This document shows, piece by piece, positions 53,065 to 62,619 of a DNA stretch of 64,000 nt. This stretch comes from Symbiodinium natans (lineage: Eukaryota > Sar > Dinophyceae > Suessiales > Symbiodiniaceae): positions 545,374-609,373 of the forward strand of contig CAJNDS010002098.1 of the NCBI GenBank assembly GCA_905221605.1, given 5' to 3'. Position 1 is the first letter of the stretch. Each line of letters starts with the position of its first letter. The notes below the pieces were generated by a model. The model was not told where the DNA came from. It searched no databases and was given only the letters and a program-made list of their open reading frames with translations. Made by a program: the position numbers and the translations under genes.

Positions 53065-53217
53065 GATGTCGCCAGAATATGGTAGACTGGAGCGGCAGGT
53101 GGATGCACTCTCGCGCTACACGAACTTCACGCTGGGCCACGTGTGTCTTGCTTTGAGCTTTGCAGTTGTTTGCTTAGGAGGTCTTCATGGTGCCGGGGGT
53201 TCTGCGCAAGTCAGCTG
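53065..53217 (+). CDS. small coil-plus-membrane-helix protein or exon
   Basis: ATG at 53065 opens MSPEYGRLERQVDALSRY, followed by a hydrophobic helix (LGHVCLALSFAVVCLG). A donor (GGAG|GTCTTC) at about 53180 suggests an intron follows. Strong periodicity. The minus strand is also open here but with poorer codon bias. Confidence 0.45.
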
Positions 53218-53243
53218 AGAGGCGATGAGATGCCGCATTGAGG

Positions 53244-53447
53244 CTCTGCCGAGGCTCCGGCACTCCAGACCCCAAACGGCTCGCCAGCGCTGAGGTGGGA
53301 AAAGTTCGACTGCCAAACAGCCCTCCTGACCAAAGAGGCGCGCCGATCTCGAAATTGTTAGGGAATGAGCTTAACCCCCGACCTGGAGAACGAGAAGGGG
53401 TGGAGACAGAAATGGACCGAGAAGAGGACGAGAAGGGTGGTTTGTAA
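53244..53447 (+). CDS. exon, unidentified gene
   Basis: Reads SGTPDPKRLASAEVGKVR and EREGVETEMDREEDEKGG to a TAA; highly charged with strong codon periodicity. Confidence 0.5.
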   Translation, partial: LCRGSGTPDPKRLASAEVGKVRLPNSPPDQRGAPISKLLGNELNPRPGEREGVETEMDREEDEKGGL

Positions 53448-53572
53448 AAACAGCCCCAGCCTTGAGGGCGTAAGCCTCAGGGTTGGAGATCGAGTGCCTC
53501 GAGGTTTAGTGCTTCGGGCTTGGGCATCTGTCTTTCATCCGATGTGATGGAGTTCGCCTAGGCAGGGTTTAG

Positions 53573-53750
53573 GGTCAACGCGGTTGTCCAGTTCGAGTTG
53601 GAGGAGAGCGCCGAATATCAACCACGCATTCAACTGCACCTAGAAGCCCTTCTTGATCCCCCTTGCGAGGCGCTCCTGCCCCTGGCCAAGCGCACCGTGG
53701 CATTGTTTCGGGCATTAGTGGCAACCTTTGTCACCTTGTTATGTTCCTGA
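53573..53750 (+). CDS. exon, unidentified gene
   Basis: Starts right after AGGGTTTAG and reads VNAVVQFELEESAEYQPR, LHLEALLDPPCEALLPLA, ending TGA. Among the strongest codon periodicity in the window. Helical, Leu-rich. No start codon, so it is an internal or terminal exon. Confidence 0.6.
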
Positions 53751-53982
53751 GGCCTTTTCGTCTCGGGGGTCTGTGCGGTTAGCGGACTTCGAGATCCACT
53801 TGGGCCTCTTTTGTTTCGAATCTCTGTGTCTGCGAAACATCGTGAACTTCTTGGGGTCCTTTCTTTTTGGGGTCTTTGTGGCTGTCGAAAAATTGGTTAC
53901 TTGTCCTTTTTATGGCGGGTGTCTGCATGGCTTTTCAGGCAACTACCTGGCTGGCTTGTCTAGTTGGACGGCCTCTTGGTGA
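53728..53982 (+). CDS. candidate membrane protein exon
   Basis: 84 codons open in a frame different from the previous exon, reading LADFEIHLGLFCFESLCL and FLGSFLFGVFVAVEKLV; hydrophobic. The overlap at the left end with the previous exon means its true start is later than 53750. Confidence 0.4.
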   Translation: MSPCYVPEAFSSRGSVRLADFEIHLGLFCFESLCLRNIVNFLGSFLFGVFVAVEKLVTCPFYGGCLHGFSGNYLAGLSSWTASW

Positions 53983-54051
53983 TTCCTTCGAATTTTGTTT
54001 TCGCTTCTGTTTACTTATGGCTGTTGTCTTCAGACTTCGTGAAGTCCAGTT

Positions 54052-54459
54052 TTGGAGGTTTGGGAGAAGAGTAGAAGAATGTTGGGGCTCTCGGGTGGAG
54101 TAGGGCTTGACAGATTCGAAGGACTCTGTGAGCCCGCACATCTGAAAAAGCGACGGCAGTTTCGCAGCCTCGCATTTCGCCAGCCCCGACATCCCAAAGG
54201 GAGGACGGGCGCGCATTTCGCGAGCCCAGGCATCCAAAAAGCGATGACCTTTTCGAGGATGGCGAGCGCGACCATGCCCATGTGTGGGCAAAAGTGCAAC
54301 TTTCCTCCAAAATGCAAGCTTGAGCTTGTTTGGGGAGCTACCTCGAAACCCAAGTCGTTCGGTTTTTATTTTTTCTTTGTATTTAGCGGATGTACACTCA
54401 CGTGTGGTGTCGCCAGAAAGCTCACTTCTACGTTGCTGAACATGAACGCTTCGTATTAA
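54052..54459 (+). CDS. unidentified Cys-containing basic protein
   Basis: 135 codons with excellent periodicity: KSRRMLGLSGGVGLDRFE, AHLKKRRQFRSLAFRQPR, MPMCGQKCNFPPKCKLEL; ends TAA. The Cys cluster could bind zinc. A pyrimidine-rich stretch ending ATTTAG near 54384 may be an intron end within it. The beginning is not an ATG, so an upstream exon is likely. Confidence 0.55.
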   Translation: MEVWEKSRRMLGLSGGVGLDRFEGLCEPAHLKKRRQFRSLAFRQPRHPKGRTGAHFASPGIQKAMTFSRMASATMPMCGQKCNFPPKCKLELVWGATSKPKSFGFYFFFVFSGCTLTCGVARKLTSTLLNMNASY

Positions 54460-54487
54460 GCTTTTCGTTTCCGATTCTGCTTATGTT

Positions 54488-54682
54488 TTGAAACACCTGA
54501 ACCTAAGACAGCCTCCTTTTGACGGACTTCTGGTTTTGAGGTTTGCTGTTCAGGGCTTCAGGGTTTTGGGGATGGTTCGAATCCCTTCCGGGCCAACAGG
54601 TAACCCTGAGCTTTTTGACGCCGACCTGGATAACATGAACACAGTCAGGCTCTCCCTCATGCAATCGCCGCTTGCCTGGTAA
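54488..54682 (+). CDS. exon, unidentified gene
   Basis: The stretch from about 54590 reads PTGNPELFDADLDNMNTV with strong periodicity, ending at a TAA. The part before it is poorer and may be intron ending at CCAACAG. Confidence 0.45.
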   Translation: MKHLNLRQPPFDGLLVLRFAVQGFRVLGMVRIPSGPTGNPELFDADLDNMNTVRLSLMQSPLAW

Positions 54683-54844
54683 GACTTGTGGGCCTTGTGG
54701 GTTCGGATCGTGACTTTCTTCGTGTTTGTTTTGAATCCGTGCGGTTTCACCTCGATGCAGCAGCTTCAGAGAAACTTCCATTGTCTATCTTTTGTTTGCA
54801 CTTTGGAGAATGGTGGGGTGCAGAGCGGAGCTTTATTTTGTTTT

Positions 54845-55400
54845 TTTGTATGTATTTATTCATTCATTTCTTCATTCATTCATTCATTCATTCAATCAGT
54901 CATGCATTCATTCATTCATTTCTTCATTTCTTCATTTCTTTCATTTCTTCATTTCTTCATTTCTTCATTCCTTCATTCCTTCATTCCTTCATTCCTTCAT
55001 TTCTTCATTTCTTCATTCCTTCATTCCTTCATTCCTTCATTCATTCATTTCTTCATTTCTTCATTTCTTCATTGATTCATTGATTCATTGATTCATTGAT
55101 TCGTTGATTCGTTGATTCATTGATTCATTGATTCATTGATTCATTGCTTCATTGCTTCATTGCTTCATTGCTTCATTGCTTCATTGCTTCATTGCTTCAT
55201 TGGTTCATTGATTCATTGATTCATTGATTCATTGATTCATTGATTCATTGATTCATTGATTCATTGATTCATTGATTCATTGATTCATTGATTCATTGAT
55301 TCATTGATTCATTGATTCATTGATTCATTGATTCATTGATTCATTGATTCATTGATTCATTGATTCATTTTTTCATTTTTTCATTTTTTTCATTTTTATC
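54845..55400 (+). repeat. TTCATTxx tetramer/octamer array
   Basis: About 550 bp of blocks: TTCATTCA/TTCATTTC (54855-55070), ATTCATTG (55070-55145), TTCATTGC (55145-55200), then a long regular ATTCATTG run (55200-55372). Open frames through it are artefacts. Confidence 0.95.
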
Positions 55401-55469
55401 TATTTGTTTACATTTGTTTTAATTTTGTCACGGTTCAGAATGGTGATAGTAGAGCTTTAGTTGTTTTTG

Positions 55470-55606
55470 TGTGTGTGTGTGTGTGTGTTCTCTTTTATGT
55501 TTTCTTCTTCTTATTATTAACATATATATATACATATATAGTTTTTTTTTTGTGTGTGTGTGTGTGTGTGTGTGTCTGTGTCTGTGTCTGTGTCTGTGTC
55601 TGCGTG
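55470..55606 (+). repeat. (GT)n microsatellites
   Basis: GT runs at about 55470-55489 and 55551-55606 (with TC interruptions), separated by an AT-rich stretch with TATATATA. Confidence 0.9.
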
Positions 55607-55749
55607 TGTAGGTTGTATGCCTGTGCCTTTGCAGTCGGACCTGCGTTGGGCGAGTTTCACCTTTTCTTCATAACAGCCGCCCGCATTATTCCAAAATCCT
55701 GAATGCTCAAAAGCATCCTTCGGTGAGGGGTGACAGCAAGAGCCTGAAA

Positions 55750-55854
55750 GTTGGGATGTTCCCCCTTATATTAACAGTCCTTCATAGGGATTCTCATAGA
55801 GGGGGTACCATAATCCCTACGAAGGACTGTTGCTACAAGGGGGAACATCCCAAC
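55750..55854. mobile_element. MITE-like element, copy 1
   Basis: 105-bp element whose ends are inverted: GTTGGGATGTTCCCCCTT at the left and its reverse complement at the right. The arms continue (AACAGTCCTTC...GAAGGACTGTT) to a short centre with GGGGGTACCATA. It is flanked by CTGAAA on both sides (55744-55749 and 55855-55860), a probable 6-bp target duplication. No coding capacity. A second copy lies at 61617. Confidence 0.8.
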
Positions 55855-56092
55855 CTGAAAGCTTAAAATCCTGGCCGAGGTCCCTGCCCAAACCTCTTTA
55901 GGAGAAGACGTGGAAAAGCGGTGTAGAGTGGTTGGAGACTTCCGAGACCCACAGCCTGAGCTCTGACTACCCCCTGTCAAATATCTGGTTGAGGGTTTGT
56001 TCCGGGGGGTTTCGGGTTCAGATACTTGAGCAGTCCTGTTTGAGATTTGTTTTCAGCTGCGTGGTCATCTTCAGCGTTGCTGCAAGACGACT

Positions 56093-56311
56093 TTGCTTAA
56101 CACTTCAGGGCTTGGCCCTTTAGGGATTCTACACAGGGAGCCGCTGAGACCCAACAACAAGCATCGACTTCTGGGTTTCGGGTTTGGGTTTTTCCATGTC
56201 AGGTTAAAGGAATGTGCGAGTGTGTGCATGGGCCTGCGCTTGTGCAAGGAAGAGCAGCCCCCTGGACAAGTGAGTCCCCTTGACATGCTGGCAGAGGGGC
56301 TCTTGAGGTAA
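56093..56311 (+). CDS. exon, unidentified gene
   Basis: Reads RLKECASVCMGLRLCKEE and VSPLDMLAEGLL near the end with good periodicity; a donor-like GTGAGT lies inside at about 56270. The start is undetermined. Confidence 0.4.
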   Translation: MLNTSGLGPLGILHREPLRPNNKHRLLGFGFGFFHVRLKECASVCMGLRLCKEEQPPGQVSPLDMLAEGLLR

Positions 56312-56367
56312 AAGTTGGTTCTGTCATAGGCTTTTGTAGTTCACACCTCCAAATGCTACAATGATCC

Positions 56368-56961
56368 ATGAATGACCTTCGAATAGCCAGCCGGCAGAAC
56401 TTAGGAGAAAAGCTTCAGGCAGGCTGCGTGCGCTCAGGTTTCGTTTTTGCAATTTCAGTGCCTCAGCCCTATAAGACCCCCAAACCGCAGCCTTTAGACG
56501 ATGTGAAGTTTCAGCTTTCAGTCCCCCGTATTCTGTTCTGGAGTGCGCTGCGGCCGCAAAACATCGACTTCGAAGATCCAAGGCAAGGAAAAAGGAGCCA
56601 GTGCCTTGTTTTGGGCTTAGTGATTCCGTTCGAGTTGTGTGTATCGGTGGATGTTTGTGGCTTAGCTGTCTAGCCAAATAGACGCACATGCTTCCTGTCC
56701 TCATAGGTGAGGAAGAGCACACAAGCACTTAGCCCATCCCCGAGTTTTGGAGACGTCAAAAAACTAAAGCCAAAAATGAAGAAGAGTACAACAAGACGAG
56801 TGCAGCAACTTACAGCAACTGCAGAACTGCCCCAGCAACTCCCAAGCCTTCTGAAGGCTGGCAGCGATGAGCAGCGAGCTTTACAGCAGCGAGCTTGGTG
56901 TGCCCCGGCCTTAGACACCCCGCAGGCCGAAAAGAAACGGAAACACGATTCGCAAACATAA
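56368..56961 (+). CDS. two-exon gene, lysine-rich C-terminus
   Basis: ATG at 56368 (MNDLRIASRQNLGEKLQA) opens exon 1 (56368-56667; also SVPRILFWSALRPQNIDF). A 39-nt intron (GTCTAG...CTCATAG) containing the only in-frame stop leads in phase to exon 2 (56707-56961; SFGDVKKLKPKMKKSTTR, AEKKRKHDSQT, stop TAA). Total about 184 residues. The basic tail looks like a nuclear signal. Both exons have strong periodicity. Family not recognised. Confidence 0.65.
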
Positions 56962-57152
56962 GCAAACAAAGAGAATGTATGTATATATATATATACATAT
57001 ATAGAGACACTTTTTTTACATTTTCAGCAAGTATAAATACACACAACTTCACTTCCAAAGCACCGGATCCGAGTGAGATGCAGCCATGTGGATACGCTTC
57101 GCAACACCAAAAACCGTAAGCAGCCCAAACCACACCCCGCCACAAAACCTAG

Positions 57153-57468
57153 GCTACCAATGCACTCCATGAACAACCACGAAAGCACAATGGGCGCAAT
57201 GCCGTCAATTCAGAACGGCTCTGCCCAAGAAAGCTCACCAGGACATGCCATTGAAGTATGGGCCAGGTTGGGCGCAGCAAGCCCTGAGGCTCATGAGGCT
57301 CAGGGCCTGCACTTGGCTTGGCCCTCCGTGAGAATGAAACGACCTGTGCGATGCCCCAGCCAAGAAGAGGTGCGGATGTTCTCTCCAGATATAGGCGAAC
57401 TACATACAGTTCTTTCAGGTCATGAAACATGTAGCGCATGCGGCCATGCCCCAACTGCTGGCTCATGA
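57153..57468 (+). CDS. exon, unidentified gene
   Basis: After acceptor AAACCTAG and before a TGA, reads MHSMNNHESTMGAMPSIQ, EVWARLGAASPEAHEAQG, EEVRMFSPDIGELHTVLS with strong periodicity. A donor (CC|GTAAGC) at about 57114 closes an upstream exon of the same gene. Confidence 0.6.
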
Positions 57469-57508
57469 AGACGAGGGTCGGATGCTCGCTTTGTCTGGGT
57501 CGACATCT

Positions 57509-57967
57509 TCAGGCTAGCAATCTCGGCCTCCGTGGAATCGACATCAGGTTGAGCTCCACCCCTCCCCTTGAGGAGCATGGCCACCGCATGGAAAGGGAAT
57601 GGAGAAAATCAGTGTGCTTCATCAAAACCACCTGATTGATGTCCAGGGCCTGCTTGCAATGTGTCACGCTGACATCTAGCGACGCATGGCCATCCTCCAG
57701 GCACAGAGGCTCCCATACCGCTTGCCAAGCCGCGACAATGCAGGCCTCGCCATGCAACCATGTGAACAGCTGCCTCCGCGACCGTTTGTCCAGGCTAGCG
57801 GCCGCCCCACGTGCAAAACGTTTGCCCACCCAGGCGTCATGCACATCATGGGCTGCAAGATCAACCGAGTACGAATACCAGCAAAAAAATGCAGCCCCCC
57901 GCAGACATTTCCGAGCCATCACAGCATCCTCCGGTCCACCCAAACAGAAGCCGCTATTCGCCGCCAT
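57509..57967 (-). CDS. unidentified single-exon protein
   Basis: ATG at 57967 (MAANSGFCLGGPEDAVMA) opens 152 codons to a TGA with excellent codon periodicity throughout (FCWYSYSVDLAAHDVHDA, ACIVAAWQAVWEPLCLED, ALDINQVVLMKHTDFLHS). Mixed composition, several Trp and Cys, no clear membrane segment. It is convergent with the + strand exon ending at 57468. One of the most secure coding calls after the 816-codon gene. Function unknown. Confidence 0.75.
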   Translation of the reverse strand: MAANSGFCLGGPEDAVMARKCLRGAAFFCWYSYSVDLAAHDVHDAWVGKRFARGAAASLDKRSRRQLFTWLHGEACIVAAWQAVWEPLCLEDGHASLDVSVTHCKQALDINQVVLMKHTDFLHSLSMRWPCSSRGGVELNLMSIPRRPRLLA

Positions 57968-58154
57968 TTGCGCATCCGGTATTTAAAGTTTTTGTGGCAT
58001 TTCAACATGAACAAAAGTACAAGCAAGTCTAAACAGATACAAACAAGTTTAAAACAACATACAAATACTTATGCGTTAATGTGCGTGAATGAATTTCAAT
58101 AAAGACAGCAAACCAGACAAATGTGAACACCTGTAAAACAAATTAAACAATTGA

Positions 58155-58400
58155 ATAAATGCAATTAAAACATGCCAATGCAAATACACATGTAAATACA
58201 AATATAATTACTTATGTAAACACAAATGAAAATACAATTGAAAATATCAATGAAAATACAAATGAAAATACAAATGTAAGTACATATGTAAATACAGATG
58301 TAAATACAGATGTAAATGCAGAGGTAAGTACAAATGTACAGAGAAGTTTACATGCACATGTAAATACACATGTGAATGCATGTGCAGATAAAAAATGTAA
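58155..58400 (+). repeat. A-rich ~12-bp minisatellite
   Basis: Degenerate units on AAATACAAATGT, with the palindromic variant ACATGT becoming common toward the right. Confidence 0.85.
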
Positions 58401-58652
58401 ATAGATGTCAAGGAATGCCAAGCCGGCAGGCGCAACACTTGGGGAGAAGATCCTGCAACCAGCAAACATGCTGAACCTTTTCTTGAAGCCCTCCACCCTA
58501 AACCCTCAACCCTAAACCCTAGCTTCATGTTTATCGGGTTGGAGTGTGAACGGTCTTTCCGACCCTCTATGAGGCCACATGACGTGACCTCGGCCGTGCT
58601 TGGCACTTCCGGTGCTCTCCTTCAGCGGGCTGCCCCAGGGGGCTGTGACTTT

Positions 58653-58952
58653 CTAGCTCTTGCTTTTGGAGGCCATTGCTTTCGGAATTTCGCTTTTCCT
58701 GAATGTGCATGCTAGTGAAGGCTTGGGGTTTCGGGCCCTAAGGCCTTGAGAAGGTTGCGGTCGGGTATTGCATCTTTGCGACTTGTTGCGCTTCCACGCT
58801 GCAGACTTGAGCATTCTGGGGTCGGGGTGTGCAGGAGGGCTTCGTAAGCTGATCCAAAGAGCGTCCTCCCTTATCGCTATGCGAATTCGGAGGGGTGTCC
58901 TCCCCCTTCCATGCAGAGCATGAAAGCGATATCTGAGAAGCTGAAAAAACAC
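58653..58952 (-). CDS. basic protein or exon, unidentified
   Basis: 99 codons; reads REDALWISLRSPPAHPDP and LKSAAWKRNKSQRCNT, ending in a Lys/Ser tail. Moderate periodicity. Strand is not certain because a + strand frame also stays open. Confidence 0.35.
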   Translation of the reverse strand: MFFQLLRYRFHALHGRGRTPLRIRIAIREDALWISLRSPPAHPDPRMLKSAAWKRNKSQRCNTRPQPSQGLRARNPKPSLACTFRKSEIPKAMASKSKS

Positions 58953-59149
58953 CTTCCTTCCGCTTTTAACGCTTTATTAAAGCATTTTTGTGGCCTCCAA
59001 GTCGAGGCCTCATCCCAGCCCGGCGGTGAGTGCGCAGCGGCGCTGCTGCGCATTCCTGCTCCTCGAGGCCCCTGTTGCATCCAGCACTAGCAGCACTTCA
59101 AGTAACGACATCTGACATCACTGACATCACCGACATCACTGACAGCGCG

Positions 59150-59205
59150 CAGCTCCGGAGTGCTGCGGAGTGCTGTGGAGTGCTGCGGAGTGCTGTGGGG
59201 TCAAG
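59150..59205 (+). repeat. 11-bp tandem repeat GGAGTGCTG(C/T)G
   Basis: Four to five units, preceded by five GACATCACT/GACATCACC units at 59108-59145. Confidence 0.8.
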
Positions 59206-59276
59206 CTGCTCCTGGAAAGCGTACATCATGTGCAAATCGCTGTGTAGCCAGATGCACATGTGGATAGTCAGCAGTC

Positions 59277-59678
59277 ATGCTTGCATTCGAGTCCAAGCAG
59301 AAAAGAAACAAGCTTGCACTCGACCCGGAGCAGAAATGCTGCCGTGCAGGAGATCATGAGCATGATGCATGCAATACCATGAGCAAGCAAGTAACTCTCA
59401 CTGATGAGCAAACAGAAAGACGCTTGCTTGAGCGAGCGGATCAGGCAGTCACAGGAACAAGAAGAGTACGAGAATCGGAAACGTGCCCGAGAGCATGTCT
59501 CCCAACATGCAGGTCCCACAGCACAGGGGTCAAGAGCTCTGGCGAATTCAGAAACAGAGCGCAACTGAAGTCCGTGCTTGGCCTCCTTGTGTGCGGCTGT
59601 TGGGCTTGTTGGGCTTCGCGGGCTCCATGTGTGCGCAGTGAGTTTCGGGGACATGGGATCTCATGTTGCAGCTTCTGA
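59277..59678 (+). CDS. charged coiled protein, unidentified
   Basis: ATG at 59277 opens MLAFESKQKRNKLALDPE with strong periodicity to about 59395. Beyond that, two frames compete: the same frame (DEQTERRLLERADQAV) and the next (QSQEQEEYENRKRAREHV), which has better codon bias. A very short intron (GTAACT...AACAG, 25 nt) would join the first part to the second frame in phase. Purine-rich sequence makes both frames open, so the end is uncertain. Confidence 0.5.
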   Translation: MLAFESKQKRNKLALDPEQKCCRAGDHEHDACNTMSKQVTLTDEQTERRLLERADQAVTGTRRVRESETCPRACLPTCRSHSTGVKSSGEFRNRAQLKSVLGLLVCGCWACWASRAPCVRSEFRGHGISCCSF

Positions 59679-59772
59679 ATGTGTTGCAGTGCTGAGCGAG
59701 ATGTGGGGGGATTTTCCTTAAAGTTCAACTCAAGTTTCTCGTTTCTCCTAGGGCAGACGTAAGGATCAGAAT

Positions 59773-60288
59773 GTGTGTGGCCAACATGTGGGGTTGGAAG
59801 GACAAGGCTCAAGATGGGGTTTGGAATGTCAGGGGAGAGGTGTTGGGCTTGGGGAAAGGTCTCGTGCTTGGTCAAATGCCTTGGCTACCTCTGAGGCTTT
59901 CGGAGTGCTTAACAAGCCGCAAAACCCAAGAACCATTCTGCTGGAGGGCCTGATGTGCTTGGGCTCGGACTGGGTTGGGTCAAGGCCTCAGCCAGGACCA
60001 GGCCGGGAAAGTTTCAGGTATTTTCAGGCTAAATTATCCGGATCAAGGTGCCGGAATGTTTCATGTTTCGGGTTTGGGGTTTCTTCTGCTCCCAGTGTAC
60101 AACTTTGGAGCTTAGGTTTGCTTCAGTGCTTGGGGAGCGACCCACATTCATTTCTCCGGCGTGGTTGGACGGGGACGAAGGTTCCGCTTCAATTAAGAAG
60201 GCTTCGGATGGCAGTCTCAGTTGCGGTTGTATTGAGTGAGAGCTTCTTCTTCTTCTTCTGCTCTTTTTCTACGCAATGGCACGTATGA
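59773..60288 (+). CDS. unidentified protein
   Basis: 171-codon frame from an ATG at 59773. The part from about 59890 (AFGVLNKPQNPRTILLEG, ESFRYFQAKLSGSRCRNV) to 60240 has good periodicity. The Phe-rich end corresponds to a pyrimidine tract that may be the 3' end of an intron leading to the next exon at 60276. Confidence 0.45.
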   Translation: MCGQHVGLEGQGSRWGLECQGRGVGLGERSRAWSNALATSEAFGVLNKPQNPRTILLEGLMCLGSDWVGSRPQPGPGRESFRYFQAKLSGSRCRNVSCFGFGVSSAPSVQLWSLGLLQCLGSDPHSFLRRGWTGTKVPLQLRRLRMAVSVAVVLSESFFFFFCSFSTQWHV

Positions 60289-60709
60289 GGCACAGGGTGC
60301 ATACTGTCCTGGGACAGCTGATGTTCGACATCATGGTTCATGGCATGACACTGCATAAGGCTGAAACTCTGCTGCGTGAGTTTGTGTTTACTGCTGGCAG
60401 ACGACAAAACGTCTATCGAGCTGAACTATGTACTGTATTGTTTTGGGGCCAACAAACCCTGCACGTTCACCGGCGATGAACATCCGTTGGTTTCGCATGC
60501 AGTTGACTTCCATGATTGACGGCGTATACCTCGCAATTGCAAAGCTGACGTTGCCCTCACCACAAGCAGTTCTCAGCATATGGTTATGTTTCAACTTCGA
60601 GTCTGTAACTGTAGGCTACCGAAAGCCTCTGCGCCAAATTGATGAGGAGGGTTTGAACCCTAAATACCACAAGCAATTAGACAGAAGATTAGACAGAAGC
60701 AGGAAATAG
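60276..60709 (+). CDS. two-part gene, unidentified
   Basis: 60276-60479 reads MARMRHRVHTVLGQLMFD, HKAETLLREFVFTAGRRQ. 60476-60709 in another frame reads MNIRWFRMQLTSMIDGVY, PLRQIDEEGLNPKYHKQL with a basic end, stop TAG. Both have strong periodicity. An intron between about 60430 and 60500 or a frameshift would link them. No domain recognised. Confidence 0.5.
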
Positions 60710-61387
60710 GGACAAAGAAGCAAATACCACAGCGCGGGGCCTCACCTGTTCGGAGTACCGATAATGTTTTCTTCTTTGCCTTGCATAACAAGAGGCAACC
60801 AAAAACAGTGCTCAAGAGTGCCCAGCCGATGCGCGCTCGTTCCAGAGCTCATAGTTTCACGACTCCCTTCCCTTCCCCTAGGGTTTGGGGCCTCCGTGTT
60901 TTTGGTTTGTTGGTTTCCCCCCTTTCTTGGGGTTTGTAGGACCGCCCTCCTCATAGGGTTGTAGTGTGGGACCCCAGTGTCCTGTTTGTCACTGCATAGG
61001 CCTTAGTATGCCTGGTTTGTGACGTCCCCTGCCTGGACTTTCTGAGGGACAAAGAAGCAAATCCAACATCCACGCCTTGAGAAAACAGCTGCGTGAGAGC
61101 GTTCTTTCCTAGGCAGCGCTTAACGACGCTCTTCGCCCTGTGGAAGTCTGCTGGGATCCTTAGGCTCTGGCTGAAGCTCGGTTTGCCCCCCCCCCCCCCC
61201 TCTAACCCACAACCTCCAGAGCCTCTCAGCCCAATGGCTGCTTTGAACTGGGGGAAGCTCTTCAACTAAATCCCGAACCCTCAACAGACCGCAACCTCAA
61301 CAGCCCGAACAGCCCCAGAAGCCTTAACAGCCACCTCAACACCGCAAAGCCTCCAAGTGCTCAGAGATCGTGAAGCGATGAAGTGAT

Positions 61388-61612
61388 TTAGGTTGAGGCT
61401 CTGTAGGTGCGGGCTACGTTGTTAGTGTTTTGGGGTATTTGTGGGAGTTCAGGGGTTCTTTGACCTTCTAGTTTGTTTCTTTTATCGTGCGGGGTAGTGC
61501 AATTGCCCTCACGCACATGCACGTGATGCCGAGAAGAGCTTGAGGCTCTGGGCAAGAAACCGGTCGACCGAGCCAAGGTGGGCCCAGAATGTTCTTCAGA
61601 TCTTGTGGGGGT
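61388..61612 (-). CDS. exon, unidentified gene
   Basis: The minus frame reads SEEHSGPTLARSTGFLPR, HHVHVREGNCTTPHDKRN and ends TAA at 61388, with good periodicity. The frame extends right through the MITE-like element at 61617-61710, which is presumably intronic or an insertion. Confidence 0.4.
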   Translation of the reverse strand, partial: TPTRSEEHSGPTLARSTGFLPRASSSSRHHVHVREGNCTTPHDKRNKLEGQRTPELPQIPQNTNNVARTYRAST

Positions 61613-61616
61613 TGAG

Positions 61617-61710
61617 GTTGGGATGTTCCCCCTTCTACTAACAGGTCCTGAATAGTGATTGTAGTAGGGGGTACTATAGTTCCGGTTAGTATAAGGGGGA
61701 AGATCCCAAG
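61617..61710. mobile_element. MITE-like element, copy 2
   Basis: 94-bp relative of the element at 55750: GTTGGGATGTTCCCCCTT at the left, AAGGGGGAAGATCCCAAG at the right, centre GGGGGTACTATA. It is flanked on both sides by GTTGAG (61611-61616, 61711-61716), a probable 6-bp target duplication. More diverged arms than copy 1. Confidence 0.8.
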
Positions 61711-61966
61711 GTTGAGTGCTCAAGTTCTGTTTTGCGTGTTTTGCGTGTTTTGCTTTGCCCCCGAGCACCAGAAAGCCTCCGGGGAGTCAGCTTCAGTTTT
61801 CCAGGTAGTTTCTTGGAAGTGTAAGAGTTGATGGGTTGCTGTGGCTTTATCCCATTATGGTCCTCAAGAGTCATGATCCTGCGAGCGCTTACTACGCCCG
61901 AAATCGACTAGCATCTATGACACACGTAAGAAAGGGTAATGTTTTGGAATCTTACATTCTTCAAAG

Positions 61967-62158
61967 ATGAATCCCTCATTGCCTTCAGGTTTGAACAGGA
62001 AGCTTTATCTAGCCACTCTCCACTACCTCCAGCCCAATCCAGTCTTCAACGAAATCTCTGAACGTTCAAATGCGAACCAGGTAGTTTACCAGGAGCATGT
62101 GCGTGCCTCAGTGAATAGCCTTCCTGCATGTTGGACACATGTTTCACTTTGCGTTTAG
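61967..62158 (+). CDS. small ORF or exon, unidentified
   Basis: ATG at 61967 opens 63 codons (MNPSLPSGLNRKLYLATL, NPVFNEISERSNANQVVY), ending TAG. Moderate periodicity; ordinary composition. Confidence 0.45.
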   Translation: MNPSLPSGLNRKLYLATLHYLQPNPVFNEISERSNANQVVYQEHVRASVNSLPACWTHVSLCV

Positions 62159-62426
62159 GAGCCCGAGGTTGAGGATTCAGGGCTTGGGTTCGATTCAGAT
62201 ATCCTAGCTGGTTACAGGCTTCGAGTGTTGATCACAACCGTGGGCGTGTTAAGCGTGAAGCAAGGAGGCCCACACCCAAACTCTGAATCCAACAACTACA
62301 AGCGCCCCACTCCAAAGCCTTGGCCTTAGAATGCCAAGCCCCGAAGCCCAAGCCCAAAGCCCCAAGCTGAGCCCCAATACCCTTCCGCGCTGTGCTGAAG
62401 CCTCTCCTCTCCGCTCAAAAAAAAGT

Positions 62427-62535
62427 GTGCACAAGGGGGGGGCTCAAAGGGGGGGCTCAAGGGGGGGGCTCAAGGAGGGGGGGCTCAAGGGGGGGGGGCT
62501 CAAGGAGGGGGCTCAAGGGGGGGGCTCAGGAGGTG
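62427..62535 (+). repeat. G-rich tandem repeat (GGGGGGGCTCAA)n
   Basis: About eight units of 11-16 bp, variable in G-run length; potential G-quadruplex former. Confidence 0.9.
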
Positions 62536-62619
62536 AGTTGGGCTGAGTTCGGCCCAAGGTCTCCGCGAGCCAGTCGAAGAAGGAGCTGTCGACAGCGGAC
62601 ACAAGCCGACCCCTCGGAA

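Noticed and set aside
54565..54600. GGTTCGAATCCC suggesting a tRNA T-arm
   Set aside because: The 5-bp T stem does not pair at canonical positions and no acceptor partner lies about 65 nt upstream.
54686..55091. Three long frames through the TTCATT array
   Set aside because: Repeat artefact (FHSFIHSF in every frame).
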